Assembly (NCBI GenBank): GCA_020026285.1
Contig: JAHHQS010000014.1
Coordinates: forward strand, 1-41,939
DNA from: Parabacteroides sp.
Lineage (GTDB): Bacteria; Bacteroidota; Bacteroidia; Bacteroidales; Tannerellaceae
Direction of reading: 5' to 3'
Length of the DNA stretch: 41,939 nucleotides
Part shown: positions 34,517-41,939 of the stretch, one piece after another
Layout: each line of letters begins with the position of its first letter
Position numbering within the stretch: the stretch's first letter is position 1
Program-made: the position numbers and the translations under genes
Notes under the pieces: model-generated
Databases searched by the model: none
Told to the model about the DNA's origin: nothing
The model's input: the letters and a program-made list of their open reading frames with translations, nothing else

Positions 34517-34527
34517 AATATTATATT

Positions 34528-35481
34528 TTAATAAATTTCTTTTGCCACCCGTCTTACACTTTCTGAAGCCATCATTGTATAAAAATGCAAGCTTGGAACG
34601 CCATGCGCAATCAAATCTTTACATTGCGCAATACACCATTCCACACCAGCCTCCTTTGCATCTTCATCTGTTTTGCATTTCCGTAATTCAGCAGCAAAAG
34701 GTTCTGGTATATCCGAACGAAATATCCGAGGAAGAACTGTCAACTGATTTTTAAAAACAATTGGTTTTATTCCCGGAATAATAGGAACTTGAATTCCCTC
34801 CTTCCGACAACGATCCACAAAAGTATAATATTTCTCATTATCGAAAAACATCTGAGTAACCAGATAGCTGGCTCCATTCTTCACCTTTTCTTTCAGATAA
34901 AAGATATCCGAATCCATATTCGGGGCCTCTTCATGTTTTTCCGGATAACAGGCCATCCCGTAAGAGAACGGTGTTTCTATACCTTCTATAGAAGATCCAT
35001 CCAATGCCACTCCATTATTGAAATGATTTACCTGTTGCTGTAAATCCGTGGCATGTTCATGATATTGTTCCGGGTGTTGTTCCACATCCAAAGTTTTGAT
35101 ATCACCCCGTAAAAGCAACAAATTGTTCACCCCCAAAAAATTCAAGTCTATCAATGCATATTCGGTTTCCTCTTTTGTAAAACCTTTACAGATAATATGA
35201 GGAACAGCAGGTATTCCATACTTATTCTGAATAGCAGAAGCAATTGCGACTGAACCCGGACGTTTACGAATATTTACTTTTCTTAAACTCCCATCCGGTT
35301 GAGGCTTATAAATATACTCACTATGATGAGAAGTAATATTTATATACTTAGGATCGAACTCCCTTAATTTATCAATCACATTATACACCTTCTGGATGCT
35401 ATTTCCTTTCAATGGAGGAAGGATTTCAAAAGTGAAAGCTGTACTCTGATTCTTATTTATTAAATCTATTACATTCATCAT
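34528..35481 (-). CDS. metF: 5,10-methylenetetrahydrofolate reductase
   Basis: MetF reduces CH2-THF to 5-methyl-THF for methionine synthesis, using FAD. The barrel shows TFEILPPLKG near the N terminus, YINITSHHSEY, NNLLLLRGD and YLVTQMFFDNEKYYTFVDRC, all family segments. The start is one of two adjacent ATGs (35481 or 35478); a TTG at 35484 is possible. Length about 317 is normal. The -7 box TATATTTG at 35495-35502 ends only 13 nt before the ATG, so the leader would be about 10 nt. It is the first gene of metF-SGNH(-helicase). Confidence 0.95.
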   Translation of the reverse strand: MMNVIDLINKNQSTAFTFEILPPLKGNSIQKVYNVIDKLREFDPKYINITSHHSEYIYKPQPDGSLRKVNIRKRPGSVAIASAIQNKYGIPAVPHIICKGFTKEETEYALIDLNFLGVNNLLLLRGDIKTLDVEQHPEQYHEHATDLQQQVNHFNNGVALDGSSIEGIETPFSYGMACYPEKHEEAPNMDSDIFYLKEKVKNGASYLVTQMFFDNEKYYTFVDRCRKEGIQVPIIPGIKPIVFKNQLTVLPRIFRSDIPEPFAAELRKCKTDEDAKEAGVEWCIAQCKDLIAHGVPSLHFYTMMASESVRRVAKEIY

Positions 35482-35494
35482 CAAATTTTTTTCA

Positions 35495-35502
35495 CAAATA
35501 TA
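35495..35502 (-). promoter_or_regulatory. -7 box of metF
   Basis: TATATTTGTGAA on the minus strand, perfect TAnnTTTG and identical over 12 bases to the box of ThuA-1. It implies a very short leader. No TTTG at -33. Confidence 0.6.
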
Positions 35503-35674
35503 AGAATTTGAATTTACTAATCAATCTTATTCAACAATTCGGTCAAATGAAACACATATCTTATTCTTTTTATTCATTCAAAAAAAACAAATCTTAGGAT
35601 TATAACATCACACATAAATAAAAGCACAAATATAAAAACGTAAGAAAAATGGAACATTTGATAATATTTTATCA

Positions 35675-35682
35675 TATCTTTG
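35675..35682 (+). promoter_or_regulatory. -7 box of ilvE
   Basis: TATCTTTG, perfect TAnnTTTG, ending 23 nt before the ilvE start. A TTTG at 35657-35660 is only 14 nt upstream, shorter than the 19-20 nt at the tRNA promoters, so it may not be the -33 element. Confidence 0.65.
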
Positions 35683-35705
35683 TCAAAAATTAATTTTAAA
35701 CAGAT

Positions 35706-36725
35706 ATGGAAACACTAAATTGGTCAGAACTTGGTTTCGGCTATATTAAAACAGATTACAACATCAGATGTTATTATCATGATGGTAAATGGGGTGAATT
35801 AGAAGTATGCTCTTCTGAAATATTAAATATCCACATGGCAGCAACTTGCCTGCATTACGGACAAGAATCTTTTGAAGGTTTGAAAGCCTTCCGTGGTAAA
35901 GATGGAAAAATCCGAGTATTCCGTATGCAGGATAACGCTAAGCGTATGCAATCTTCAAGCCGTGGAATTAAAATGGCAGAACTTCCTGTAGAAAAATTTG
36001 AAGAAGCTATTCGCAAAGTCGTAAAATTGAATGAACGATTTGTTCCTCCTTACGAAAGTGGTGCTGCTTTATATATTCGTCCATTGATGTTAGGTTTAGG
36101 CGCTCAAGTAGGTGTTAGTCCTGCTAAAGAATATATGTTTGTTGTCTTTGTAACTCCAGTAGGTCCATATTTCAAAGGTGGATTCCAGCCATCTAAAGTT
36201 TGTATTCTGCGCGATTACGACCGTGCTGCTCCAAATGGTACAGGAACTATCAAAGTTGGTGGAAACTATGCAGCAAGTCTGGTTGCCGGTACCATCGCCC
36301 ATTCTAAAGGTTATGCAGCTGTATTATATCTGGATCCAAAAGAAAAGAAATATTTCGACGAATGTGGTCCTGCCAACTTCTTCGGTATTCGTGGAAACAG
36401 TTACATTACTCCAAAATCTCACTCAATTCTACCTTCAATCACCAACAAGAGTTTGCAGCAATTAGCTACAGACATGGGATTGACTGTTGAATGCCGTCCA
36501 GTTCCTTTGGAAGAGATTACTACTTTCGATGAAGCTGCAGAATGTGGAACAGCAGCTGTTATCGCTCCTATTTCTCAGGTTGATGACCTGGATGAAAACA
36601 AATCTTATGTAATTGCTAAAGATGGTAAACCAGGTCCTGTTTGTGAAGCTCTTTACAATAAACTTCGTGCCATCCAATATGGCGACGAACCTGATCCATA
36701 CGGATGGGTAACTATTATTGAATAA
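35706..36725 (+). CDS. ilvE: Branched-chain amino acid aminotransferase
   Basis: PLP-dependent class IV transaminase that interconverts leucine, isoleucine and valine with their 2-keto acids, using glutamate. The PLP lysine is Lys183 in GTIKVGGNYAAS. Other family segments are QESFEGLKAFRG, YIRPLMLGLGAQVGV, and ECGTAAVIAPI near residue 280. Length 339 is normal for the Bacteroidota/eukaryote-like BCAT2 group. It is monocistronic, with its own -7 box and a strong terminator. No leader peptide or attenuator could be recognised in 35485-35705. Confidence 0.96.
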   Translation: METLNWSELGFGYIKTDYNIRCYYHDGKWGELEVCSSEILNIHMAATCLHYGQESFEGLKAFRGKDGKIRVFRMQDNAKRMQSSSRGIKMAELPVEKFEEAIRKVVKLNERFVPPYESGAALYIRPLMLGLGAQVGVSPAKEYMFVVFVTPVGPYFKGGFQPSKVCILRDYDRAAPNGTGTIKVGGNYAASLVAGTIAHSKGYAAVLYLDPKEKKYFDECGPANFFGIRGNSYITPKSHSILPSITNKSLQQLATDMGLTVECRPVPLEEITTFDEAAECGTAAVIAPISQVDDLDENKSYVIAKDGKPGPVCEALYNKLRAIQYGDEPDPYGWVTIIE

Positions 36726-36747
36726 TAAGATAACGCTATACATAATA

Positions 36748-36797
36748 AGCCCCTGCTTCCAAATTGGCAATCAACTGAAGCAGGGGTTTTATTTTAT
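36748..36797. terminator. Terminator between ilvE and S9 peptidase
   Basis: CCCCTGCTTC (36750-36759) and GAAGCAGGGG (36777-36786) form a 10-bp stem around a 17-nt loop, followed on the plus strand by TTTTATTTTATTT. It mainly serves ilvE; the minus-strand tail lacks a good T tract. Confidence 0.88.
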
Positions 36798-36815
36798 TTA
36801 TAAATCTATTCAGGC

Positions 36816-38924
36816 TTAATCCCATGCTGGAGGCTGGATGCCCATCAAATTACGAACAAAGAAATCATTCATCTTATGTAACTCAAATGAATTACCCAAT
36901 GAATGAGTCCTTCCAGGAAGATAAAACTGCTCAAAATCCTTATTTGCCTTGACCAATTCACTTACAACCTGCAAAGTAGAAGCCGGATCCACATTATCGT
37001 CCAATTCTCCGTTTATCAACAATAGTTTTCCTTTCAAACGCCAGGCATTATCCACATTCGATGATGCACTGTAAGATTCATCTATTGGATAGCCCATCCA
37101 TTGTTCATTCCACCAGATCTTATCCATTCGGTTATCGTGACAACCACACAATGAAACGGCTACTTTATAAAAATCATTGTGGAACAACAAGGCAGCCAGA
37201 GAGTTCTGTCCTCCTGCCGACCAGCCATAAATGCCCACTTTATTTAAATCCATATATGGATATTTGGCTGCAGCTGCTTTCATCCAGGCAATTCTATCCG
37301 GGAATCCTGCATCTTTCAGATTCTTCCAACATACATCATGAAATGCTTTTGAACGATTGGCTGTTCCCATACCATCTATTTTAACGATAATGAATCCTAA
37401 TTCAGATAAGCGAGAACACAAATGATCGGTTGCACGGAAATATTTTTCTACATGAGAATCATGTGGACCTGCATAAATCATTTCTATAACCGGATATTTC
37501 CTGGATGCGTCAAATGTAGAAGGACGGATAATCTTTCCCCAGATATCGGTCTTTCCATCGCGACCTTTTGCATGGAACACTTCCGGAAGTTTCCAACCAT
37601 AGTCAATCAATTCACTGATATCACTCTTTTCCAAAGGAAGAATTACAGAACCATCTGAAACCTTTCTCAATACAGAGACATAAGGCATATCAGCTCTGGA
37701 ATAAGCGTCCACTATATAATTACGATCGCTAGAGAAAACAAATTCATGGTTGGCATTTTCGGGGGTCAAGTCTTTAAACCCGGTTCCATCGAAATTTATT
37801 TTACATAAATGAATGTGATAAGGATCCTCATCCCTATTAAATCCGGAAGCTTTGAAATAAATAACCTTCGCTTCCTCATCAACATATTCCACTTCTCTTA
37901 CCACCCATTCACCTTTTGTTACCTGTCGTATGATATTTCCATCATTACCAAACAAATACAAATGGCGCCATCCATCTCTTTCTGAAATCCAGAATGTTTG
38001 TTTTCCATCATTTATATCATGACGGAAACGATTATTATAATAAAAGAAAGTAGGAACTTTTTCATCTACAAGATGAGTTATTTTCCCCGTTTCACCATTC
38101 ACTTCAGCCACGATGTAACGCTGATGTCCGCGTTGATTAAATTCGAAGGTGAAGGCACGGCTATCTTTTCTCCAACCTGTAAGGAACAAATAAAACTGAT
38201 TTTCGTACAAATCTGTATCCAAAGTAATCTGCTTTTTGTGTTCCCAATCAAACAAGACAGGTGTATAAACAGGGACTACATCGCCAGGCTTGGCATAGTC
38301 ACGCCACTGAAGAATAGGCTGAACCTGAGTTTTAGGATGAGATTCCAACAGAGGGATTCTTCTCTCTTTTACATCCTTTATCTTTACCGTTGCCAATTTT
38401 TTAGAATCAGGAGACCAGATAATACGACCTCCATAATAATAATTTTGTGTACCATCCATGGTCAGAGCAACGGCTTTTTCTTTATCCTTTCGGTCTCTGA
38501 CATAAAGATTATTTCCTTGAACATAGGCTTCCCACAAGCTGTCAGGAGAAATTACCGGATCAGCCTTCTTATCATCCTGCCATTCCCATTGTGGTGTCTT
38601 CTTTTCTTTCATCAGTTCTTCCACAAGAGCCTTATTCTTTCCTTTCAAATATTTAGAAAGACCTTTCTTGTCTGAAGCTTTCTCTTTCCTTCCATTATCA
38701 GCATTAACCAGATAATAAACACTTCCCCCCTTTTCACGATTTTTGTACCAGAAATAATGAGATTCACCTAACCAATTCGGGCGAACGGCCGAAGAATATA
38801 CATGATTCTCCAATTTCAAAATGGTATCAGAACGCTGATAGTCTGCTTTTGTAACTTGTGCTTCTACCGAAACGAATGGCATAAACAAAGCCATGCAACA
38901 CACATAAAAAATCCGTTTCTTCAT
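36816..38924 (-). CDS. Secreted S9 peptidase, dipeptidyl-peptidase IV-like
   Basis: A 702-residue serine peptidase with a signal peptide (about 1-22, ending VEAQ). A DPP-IV N-terminal beta-propeller (about 80-460) precedes the alpha/beta hydrolase domain. The catalytic serine is Ser569 in GWSAGG, the Asp is about 643 (GELDDNVDP) and the histidine is His674 (GRTHSLGN). It probably trims dipeptides from peptides in the periplasm; preference for proline is family knowledge and is not proven here. It lies 25 bp after the SDR gene on the same strand. Confidence 0.94.
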   Translation of the reverse strand: MKKRIFYVCCMALFMPFVSVEAQVTKADYQRSDTILKLENHVYSSAVRPNWLGESHYFWYKNREKGGSVYYLVNADNGRKEKASDKKGLSKYLKGKNKALVEELMKEKKTPQWEWQDDKKADPVISPDSLWEAYVQGNNLYVRDRKDKEKAVALTMDGTQNYYYGGRIIWSPDSKKLATVKIKDVKERRIPLLESHPKTQVQPILQWRDYAKPGDVVPVYTPVLFDWEHKKQITLDTDLYENQFYLFLTGWRKDSRAFTFEFNQRGHQRYIVAEVNGETGKITHLVDEKVPTFFYYNNRFRHDINDGKQTFWISERDGWRHLYLFGNDGNIIRQVTKGEWVVREVEYVDEEAKVIYFKASGFNRDEDPYHIHLCKINFDGTGFKDLTPENANHEFVFSSDRNYIVDAYSRADMPYVSVLRKVSDGSVILPLEKSDISELIDYGWKLPEVFHAKGRDGKTDIWGKIIRPSTFDASRKYPVIEMIYAGPHDSHVEKYFRATDHLCSRLSELGFIIVKIDGMGTANRSKAFHDVCWKNLKDAGFPDRIAWMKAAAAKYPYMDLNKVGIYGWSAGGQNSLAALLFHNDFYKVAVSLCGCHDNRMDKIWWNEQWMGYPIDESYSASSNVDNAWRLKGKLLLINGELDDNVDPASTLQVVSELVKANKDFEQFYLPGRTHSLGNSFELHKMNDFFVRNLMGIQPPAWD

Positions 38925-38949
38925 AATTCCATGTTTTTATAATATTAAA

Positions 38950-39741
38950 TCATACGCTGTCATATAATCTCTTGATAGCAGGAATCTTCAACAACAATTG
39001 TAATAACCATATGGGAGCTATCCGACATAAAAAGACGGATAGTTTTGTAAAAAATCCTGGAACACAACGATATCGACATTTGAACAAACATTTTAATGCA
39101 GAGGAAACAACCTGTTGCGGTGTCTGCATCAAACCCAATGTACGACATAATTTTCTTTTATCTTCGTCCAATTTATACAAAGGAGTATCCACTGCTCCTG
39201 GGAACAAAGTGGTCACACCCACATTGTAACGCTTAAACTCGTACCAGACGGACCGTGAGAAATTCTTCAAAAAAGTCTTTGTAGCTCCGTAAAGGGAAAT
39301 GGTAGGAAACGGCATCCAGGCAGTCGATGACGAAGTTATCAAGATATACCCTTTCTCTCGTTTCTGCATATCCTCACCAAACAGACGAATCAACTTCACT
39401 GGCGTTGAACAATGTAATGAAACAATCTTGTCAAGACAATCAATCGAAGTTCGTGTCAATGTCGAGAACAGAAGCATTCCTGCATTACTAACAAGTACTT
39501 CCACTTTTAATCCCCATTCTGTGACAGTATCATACACCATCTGTGCCGAATTATGCAATGTCAGATCTGCATCAATCACACGAACATCTACATTCTCCCG
39601 AGCTTTTACTTTCCTAACCGCTTCCAGATTTTCATCATGACGATTACCTACAATAATAATTCCGTAACCTCGTTCTGCCAGCTGCAAAGCGAATTCCAAA
39701 CCCAGGCCGGATGAAGCTCCTGTTATTAATGCATATTCCAT
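38950..39741 (-). CDS. SDR family NAD(P)-dependent oxidoreductase
   Basis: Classical short-chain dehydrogenase; substrate unknown. From the ATG at 39741 it has 263 residues and begins MEYALITGASSGLG, placing the TGxxxGxG motif at 7-14 as expected; the open frame runs 11 codons further upstream but that extension is not family-like. NAGMLL, the serine in ITSSSTAW and YGATK (YxxxK) are intact. The C-terminal 40 residues are hydrophobic and may associate with the membrane. It precedes the S9 peptidase by 25 bp. Confidence 0.9.
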   Translation of the reverse strand: MEYALITGASSGLGLEFALQLAERGYGIIIVGNRHDENLEAVRKVKARENVDVRVIDADLTLHNSAQMVYDTVTEWGLKVEVLVSNAGMLLFSTLTRTSIDCLDKIVSLHCSTPVKLIRLFGEDMQKREKGYILITSSSTAWMPFPTISLYGATKTFLKNFSRSVWYEFKRYNVGVTTLFPGAVDTPLYKLDEDKRKLCRTLGLMQTPQQVVSSALKCLFKCRYRCVPGFFTKLSVFLCRIAPIWLLQLLLKIPAIKRLYDSV

Positions 39742-39823
39742 AGATACAGTTTCTACATTCAATTCGATTAACAAATATTCAAATTTCTATATTTCATCGT
39801 ATAAACCTAACAAATGTATATAT

Positions 39824-39860
39824 AAAATAAGGATATTCCAAAACGGAACATCCTTATTTT
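39824..39860 (-). terminator. Terminator of sialidase-like gene
   Basis: AAAATAAGGATATTCC (39824-39839) and GGAACATCCTTATTTT (39845-39860) form a 16-position stem with one mismatch and a 5-nt loop. It is 67 nt after the stop of the gene at 39928. Confidence 0.85.
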
Positions 39861-39927
39861 ATAAGATATTGTACAATTGTTCAATTAAGTTTTTCTTTCT
39901 CTCAATACATAGAAACAAAGTCTTTTC

Positions 39928-41607
39928 TTATTCTTCTCTTCCTCCATCAACAGACTCAATAAATATTCCTGTTTTATCAGGAGTATGTCCTCCTAAAAAC
40001 TGAAGATAAGAAATGCCATGTTCGGTCTTTGCTGTAACAGATACAGATCCTTTTCTCCTTCCGTCAATCCATAGCGAAGCATCCTTGTTCTTTTCCCATT
40101 TAACCGTCAAAAGATGCCACTGATCATCTTTTATTTTTAATTTTTTTCTAGTTAATGGTATGGAATACATACACTCATATTTTGCCACGCTATCAGTAGG
40201 ATTGAACCAACGGTCATTCAAAATAAGATCGACGTTAGCGGCCTCCCGAGGAATCTTCAGACGAATATTGACTGATCCGTTTTTAGCAGCAGGAAAATTC
40301 CAGACAGCTCCTTGATTATCTTGTACTAAAGATGAGTCTGATTCGTATCGGATATTCAGAACTCTGCCATCCGATTTATCAGGATGTGAGACCAATATAG
40401 GCATTTCTTCTCTGTTATAGGCACAATGTCCAACAATTCCATCTTTATAACGAAAAGCAGACCAATCATTCAAGCCATTCTCGAAATGACAAGAACGACG
40501 TTTCTCATATATCCAATCGACATCAAAAAGAAGCATCTTTCTACATTCACGATGCTGACCTACGGAAACGAAAATCTTACCCGGCTCTATTTCTACAGCT
40601 TGAATCTGATGTACACTTTTATCCTCACCAGATCTTGTGTTTTCACCAAAAACAGGAGAATTTCTCTGATCGTTTAAAAGAAATTCACGCATACCGATCC
40701 AGTTTTTACCATCATCTTCTGAAATAGCCACGTGAGCTACATCACGATTGGTAAAGACATCATCCCAGACTCCATTGGCTCTGGACAACTCTGGTAACGG
40801 TGTTGTATTACACCAGAAGAACAATAATCGGCCGTCCGCCAAACGATAGAAGGTTGGCATCGTTATAGTGCCATAAAAAGGCGAAGGGGTTGACGCACTC
40901 CATGTTTCTCCTCCATCTTCCGAAAACGACTGATAATGTTTATCTTGAGAAGTTCTCATAACCATCCACAATCGTCCGTCTTTAAGTTCTACTATTGTTG
41001 GCTCAACCGCACCGTGATTCCAACGGACTCCTTGATGAAATCCCCCTTTCTGATGCAAAGGAACTGTAACCTGTTCGGATTTTTTCCAAGTTCTTCCGTC
41101 ATCATCCGAATAATAGATAAAAGCGCCACTCCTATCAGTACGGTGTGCCCCCGAGATAACACGTTTTCCGTTACGGATAAAGACTGGCGGCTTATTCATT
41201 ATACCCGGTTTATCATCTATCTTAACAATAGATCTTCCTCCTTCCAAACCTCCATCTGTCCGCATAGCATAAACGCCCCAAGAATTACAGAATATACGAA
41301 TATACTCACCACTGATTGGAGAACGCTGGTCCGCAAAAGGCAGCTCCGGAGGCAAAGAGACCGCTTTCCAAGTAAATCCATTATCTCGACTAGACAGATA
41401 CATCGGTTCAAGCGACGATGAATGGTCTCCATAATTGTAATGACGAAGCTCTCCATCAGGCATTTTGGAAAGCCCAATATAAGCATCACTGGGTGGTATT
41501 CCCACTATAACTGGTTCATAAACGTCTTTTAAATTATGCGAAGTCTGACCCGCTGTTGTTAAAGAAAAGCAACATAAGATGCTTAATGTGGCTAAATAAT
41601 ATTTCAT
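39928..41607 (-). CDS. Secreted sialidase-like BNR-repeat protein with C-terminal LamG-like domain
   Basis: A 559-residue protein with signal peptide (about 1-20, ending TAGQ). Four Asp-box (BNR) repeats are visible: SRDNGFTWKA, SDDDGRTWKKS, SEDGGETWSA, SEDDGKNWIG, so the first 370 residues form a sialidase-type propeller. I see no FRIP motif, so GH33 activity on sialic acid is not certain; related BNR proteins act on other sugars. The last 170 residues (FENGLNDWSAF onward, with WHLLTVKWEKNKDASLWIDG) look like a concanavalin/LamG fold. It is 39 bp after the small cysteine protein gene, probably co-transcribed. Confidence 0.85.
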   Translation of the reverse strand: MKYYLATLSILCCFSLTTAGQTSHNLKDVYEPVIVGIPPSDAYIGLSKMPDGELRHYNYGDHSSSLEPMYLSSRDNGFTWKAVSLPPELPFADQRSPISGEYIRIFCNSWGVYAMRTDGGLEGGRSIVKIDDKPGIMNKPPVFIRNGKRVISGAHRTDRSGAFIYYSDDDGRTWKKSEQVTVPLHQKGGFHQGVRWNHGAVEPTIVELKDGRLWMVMRTSQDKHYQSFSEDGGETWSASTPSPFYGTITMPTFYRLADGRLLFFWCNTTPLPELSRANGVWDDVFTNRDVAHVAISEDDGKNWIGMREFLLNDQRNSPVFGENTRSGEDKSVHQIQAVEIEPGKIFVSVGQHRECRKMLLFDVDWIYEKRRSCHFENGLNDWSAFRYKDGIVGHCAYNREEMPILVSHPDKSDGRVLNIRYESDSSLVQDNQGAVWNFPAAKNGSVNIRLKIPREAANVDLILNDRWFNPTDSVAKYECMYSIPLTRKKLKIKDDQWHLLTVKWEKNKDASLWIDGRRKGSVSVTAKTEHGISYLQFLGGHTPDKTGIFIESVDGGREE

Positions 41608-41646
41608 ACTCTAAGGGATTCATTTCAGGTTATATATTTACGATCT

Positions 41647-41829
41647 TCACTTTTTATCAAATGAATATTTTTCTCTTATGCTATTTTGTTCCTCTTCTCC
41701 TAGAGATTTAAAGTAAGCTCTCCAACCTGGACAGAAATTAATATGCCAGCGCCATAAGCGACCAAGGAACGACTGAGGATTATTATCGAATTTAGCCCTA
41801 AAAGGACAAGTACCACACAAATGTTTCAT
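41647..41829 (-). CDS. Small conserved cysteine-containing protein
   Basis: A 60-residue protein of unknown function. It begins MKHLCGTCPFRAKFD (CxxC with Pro) and has a third cysteine in WHINFCPGWRAYF, with several tryptophans and no signal peptide. The aromatic, basic composition and the CxxC-CP arrangement could bind metal, but three cysteines alone do not prove it. It resembles small uncharacterised proteins common in Bacteroidales. A -7 box (41903-41910) lies 73 nt upstream, and the sialidase-like gene follows. Confidence 0.75.
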   Translation of the reverse strand: MKHLCGTCPFRAKFDNNPQSFLGRLWRWHINFCPGWRAYFKSLGEEEQNSIREKYSFDKK

Positions 41830-41902
41830 GATGTTTTTTTGTTAAGAAATTATTAGTTATTTATCACTTCCACCTTATTAGATAATGGCTGCTATAGTTG
41901 GA

Positions 41903-41910
41903 CAAATATA
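41903..41910 (-). promoter_or_regulatory. -7 box of the small-protein/sialidase-like operon
   Basis: TATATTTG on the minus strand, a perfect TAnnTTTG. A TTTG 13 nt further upstream (41924-41927) is too close to be a standard -33 element. The window ends shortly beyond. Confidence 0.5.
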
Positions 41911-41939
41911 AAGAAAAGAGTTTCAAATCGGAAATATAT

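Noticed and set aside
37998..38675. 225-codon plus-strand frame
   Set aside because: It is antisense to the S9 peptidase propeller and shows no recognisable family.

Overview
The window is chromosomal DNA from a Bacteroidota bacterium, most likely of the order Bacteroidales. The evidence is AT-rich intergenic DNA, almost no Shine-Dalgarno sequences, several promoters of the Bacteroidales type (-7 TAnnTTTG, some with a -33 TTTG), and gene types typical of this group: a DUF4270 lipoprotein beside a half-length starch-synthase-like protein, a NagB/PIG-L fusion, ThuA and DUF1080 secreted proteins, and a DPP-IV-like S9 peptidase. I cannot assign genus from the sequence alone. I see no prophage, insertion sequence, CRISPR array or rRNA.

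Layout. 1-268: a tandem array of tRNA-Cys genes in exact 107-bp units, cut by the window edge. 516-3371 (+): rfbC, rfbB and holB in one tight run. 3382-6892 (-): pepT, gcvT and a Gfo/Idh/MocA oxidoreductase. 7078-7267 (-): two tRNA-His genes. 7446-9691 (-): ffh and folD. 9847-12273 (-): a secreted GH3 beta-glucosidase. 12492-13704 (-): panC and panD. 13804-16017 (+): a short GT5-like protein and a DUF4270 lipoprotein. 16249-21003 (-): Sua5, a polyprenyl-phosphate sugar transferase, a ClC channel/antiporter and fmt, with 2-5 bp gaps. 21367-25017 (+): recJ and recQ. 25113-27190: two divergent secreted ThuA-domain proteins. 27284-29275 (-): a NagB/PIG-L fusion broken by one in-frame TAA. 29747-29821: tRNA-Pro. 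30093-30521 (-): Hsp20 with an unusual leader. 30869-31666 (-): a DUF1080 protein. 31770-35481 (-): metF, an SGNH hydrolase and a Pif1-like helicase with TPRs. 35706-36725 (+): ilvE. 36816-39741 (-): an SDR and an S9 peptidase. 39928-41829 (-): a small cysteine-containing protein and a sialidase-like protein.

Most genes are housekeeping: one-carbon metabolism (gcvT, folD, metF, fmt, panC upstream of CoA), translation (tRNAs, t6A modification, fMet-tRNA, SRP), repair (recJ, recQ, Pif1-like), and surface polysaccharide (rfbBC, sugar transferase). The accessory part is glycan- and periplasm-oriented: GH3, ThuA x2, DUF1080, SGNH, sialidase-like, S9 peptidase. The points most worth following are the nonsense codon and degenerate NagB site in the NagB/PIG-L fusion, the GT5-like half protein that lacks its substrate-binding loop, the hsp20 leader with three GGAGG elements and a repeated 13-mer, and a consistent difference between tRNA and mRNA promoters just downstream of the -7 box.
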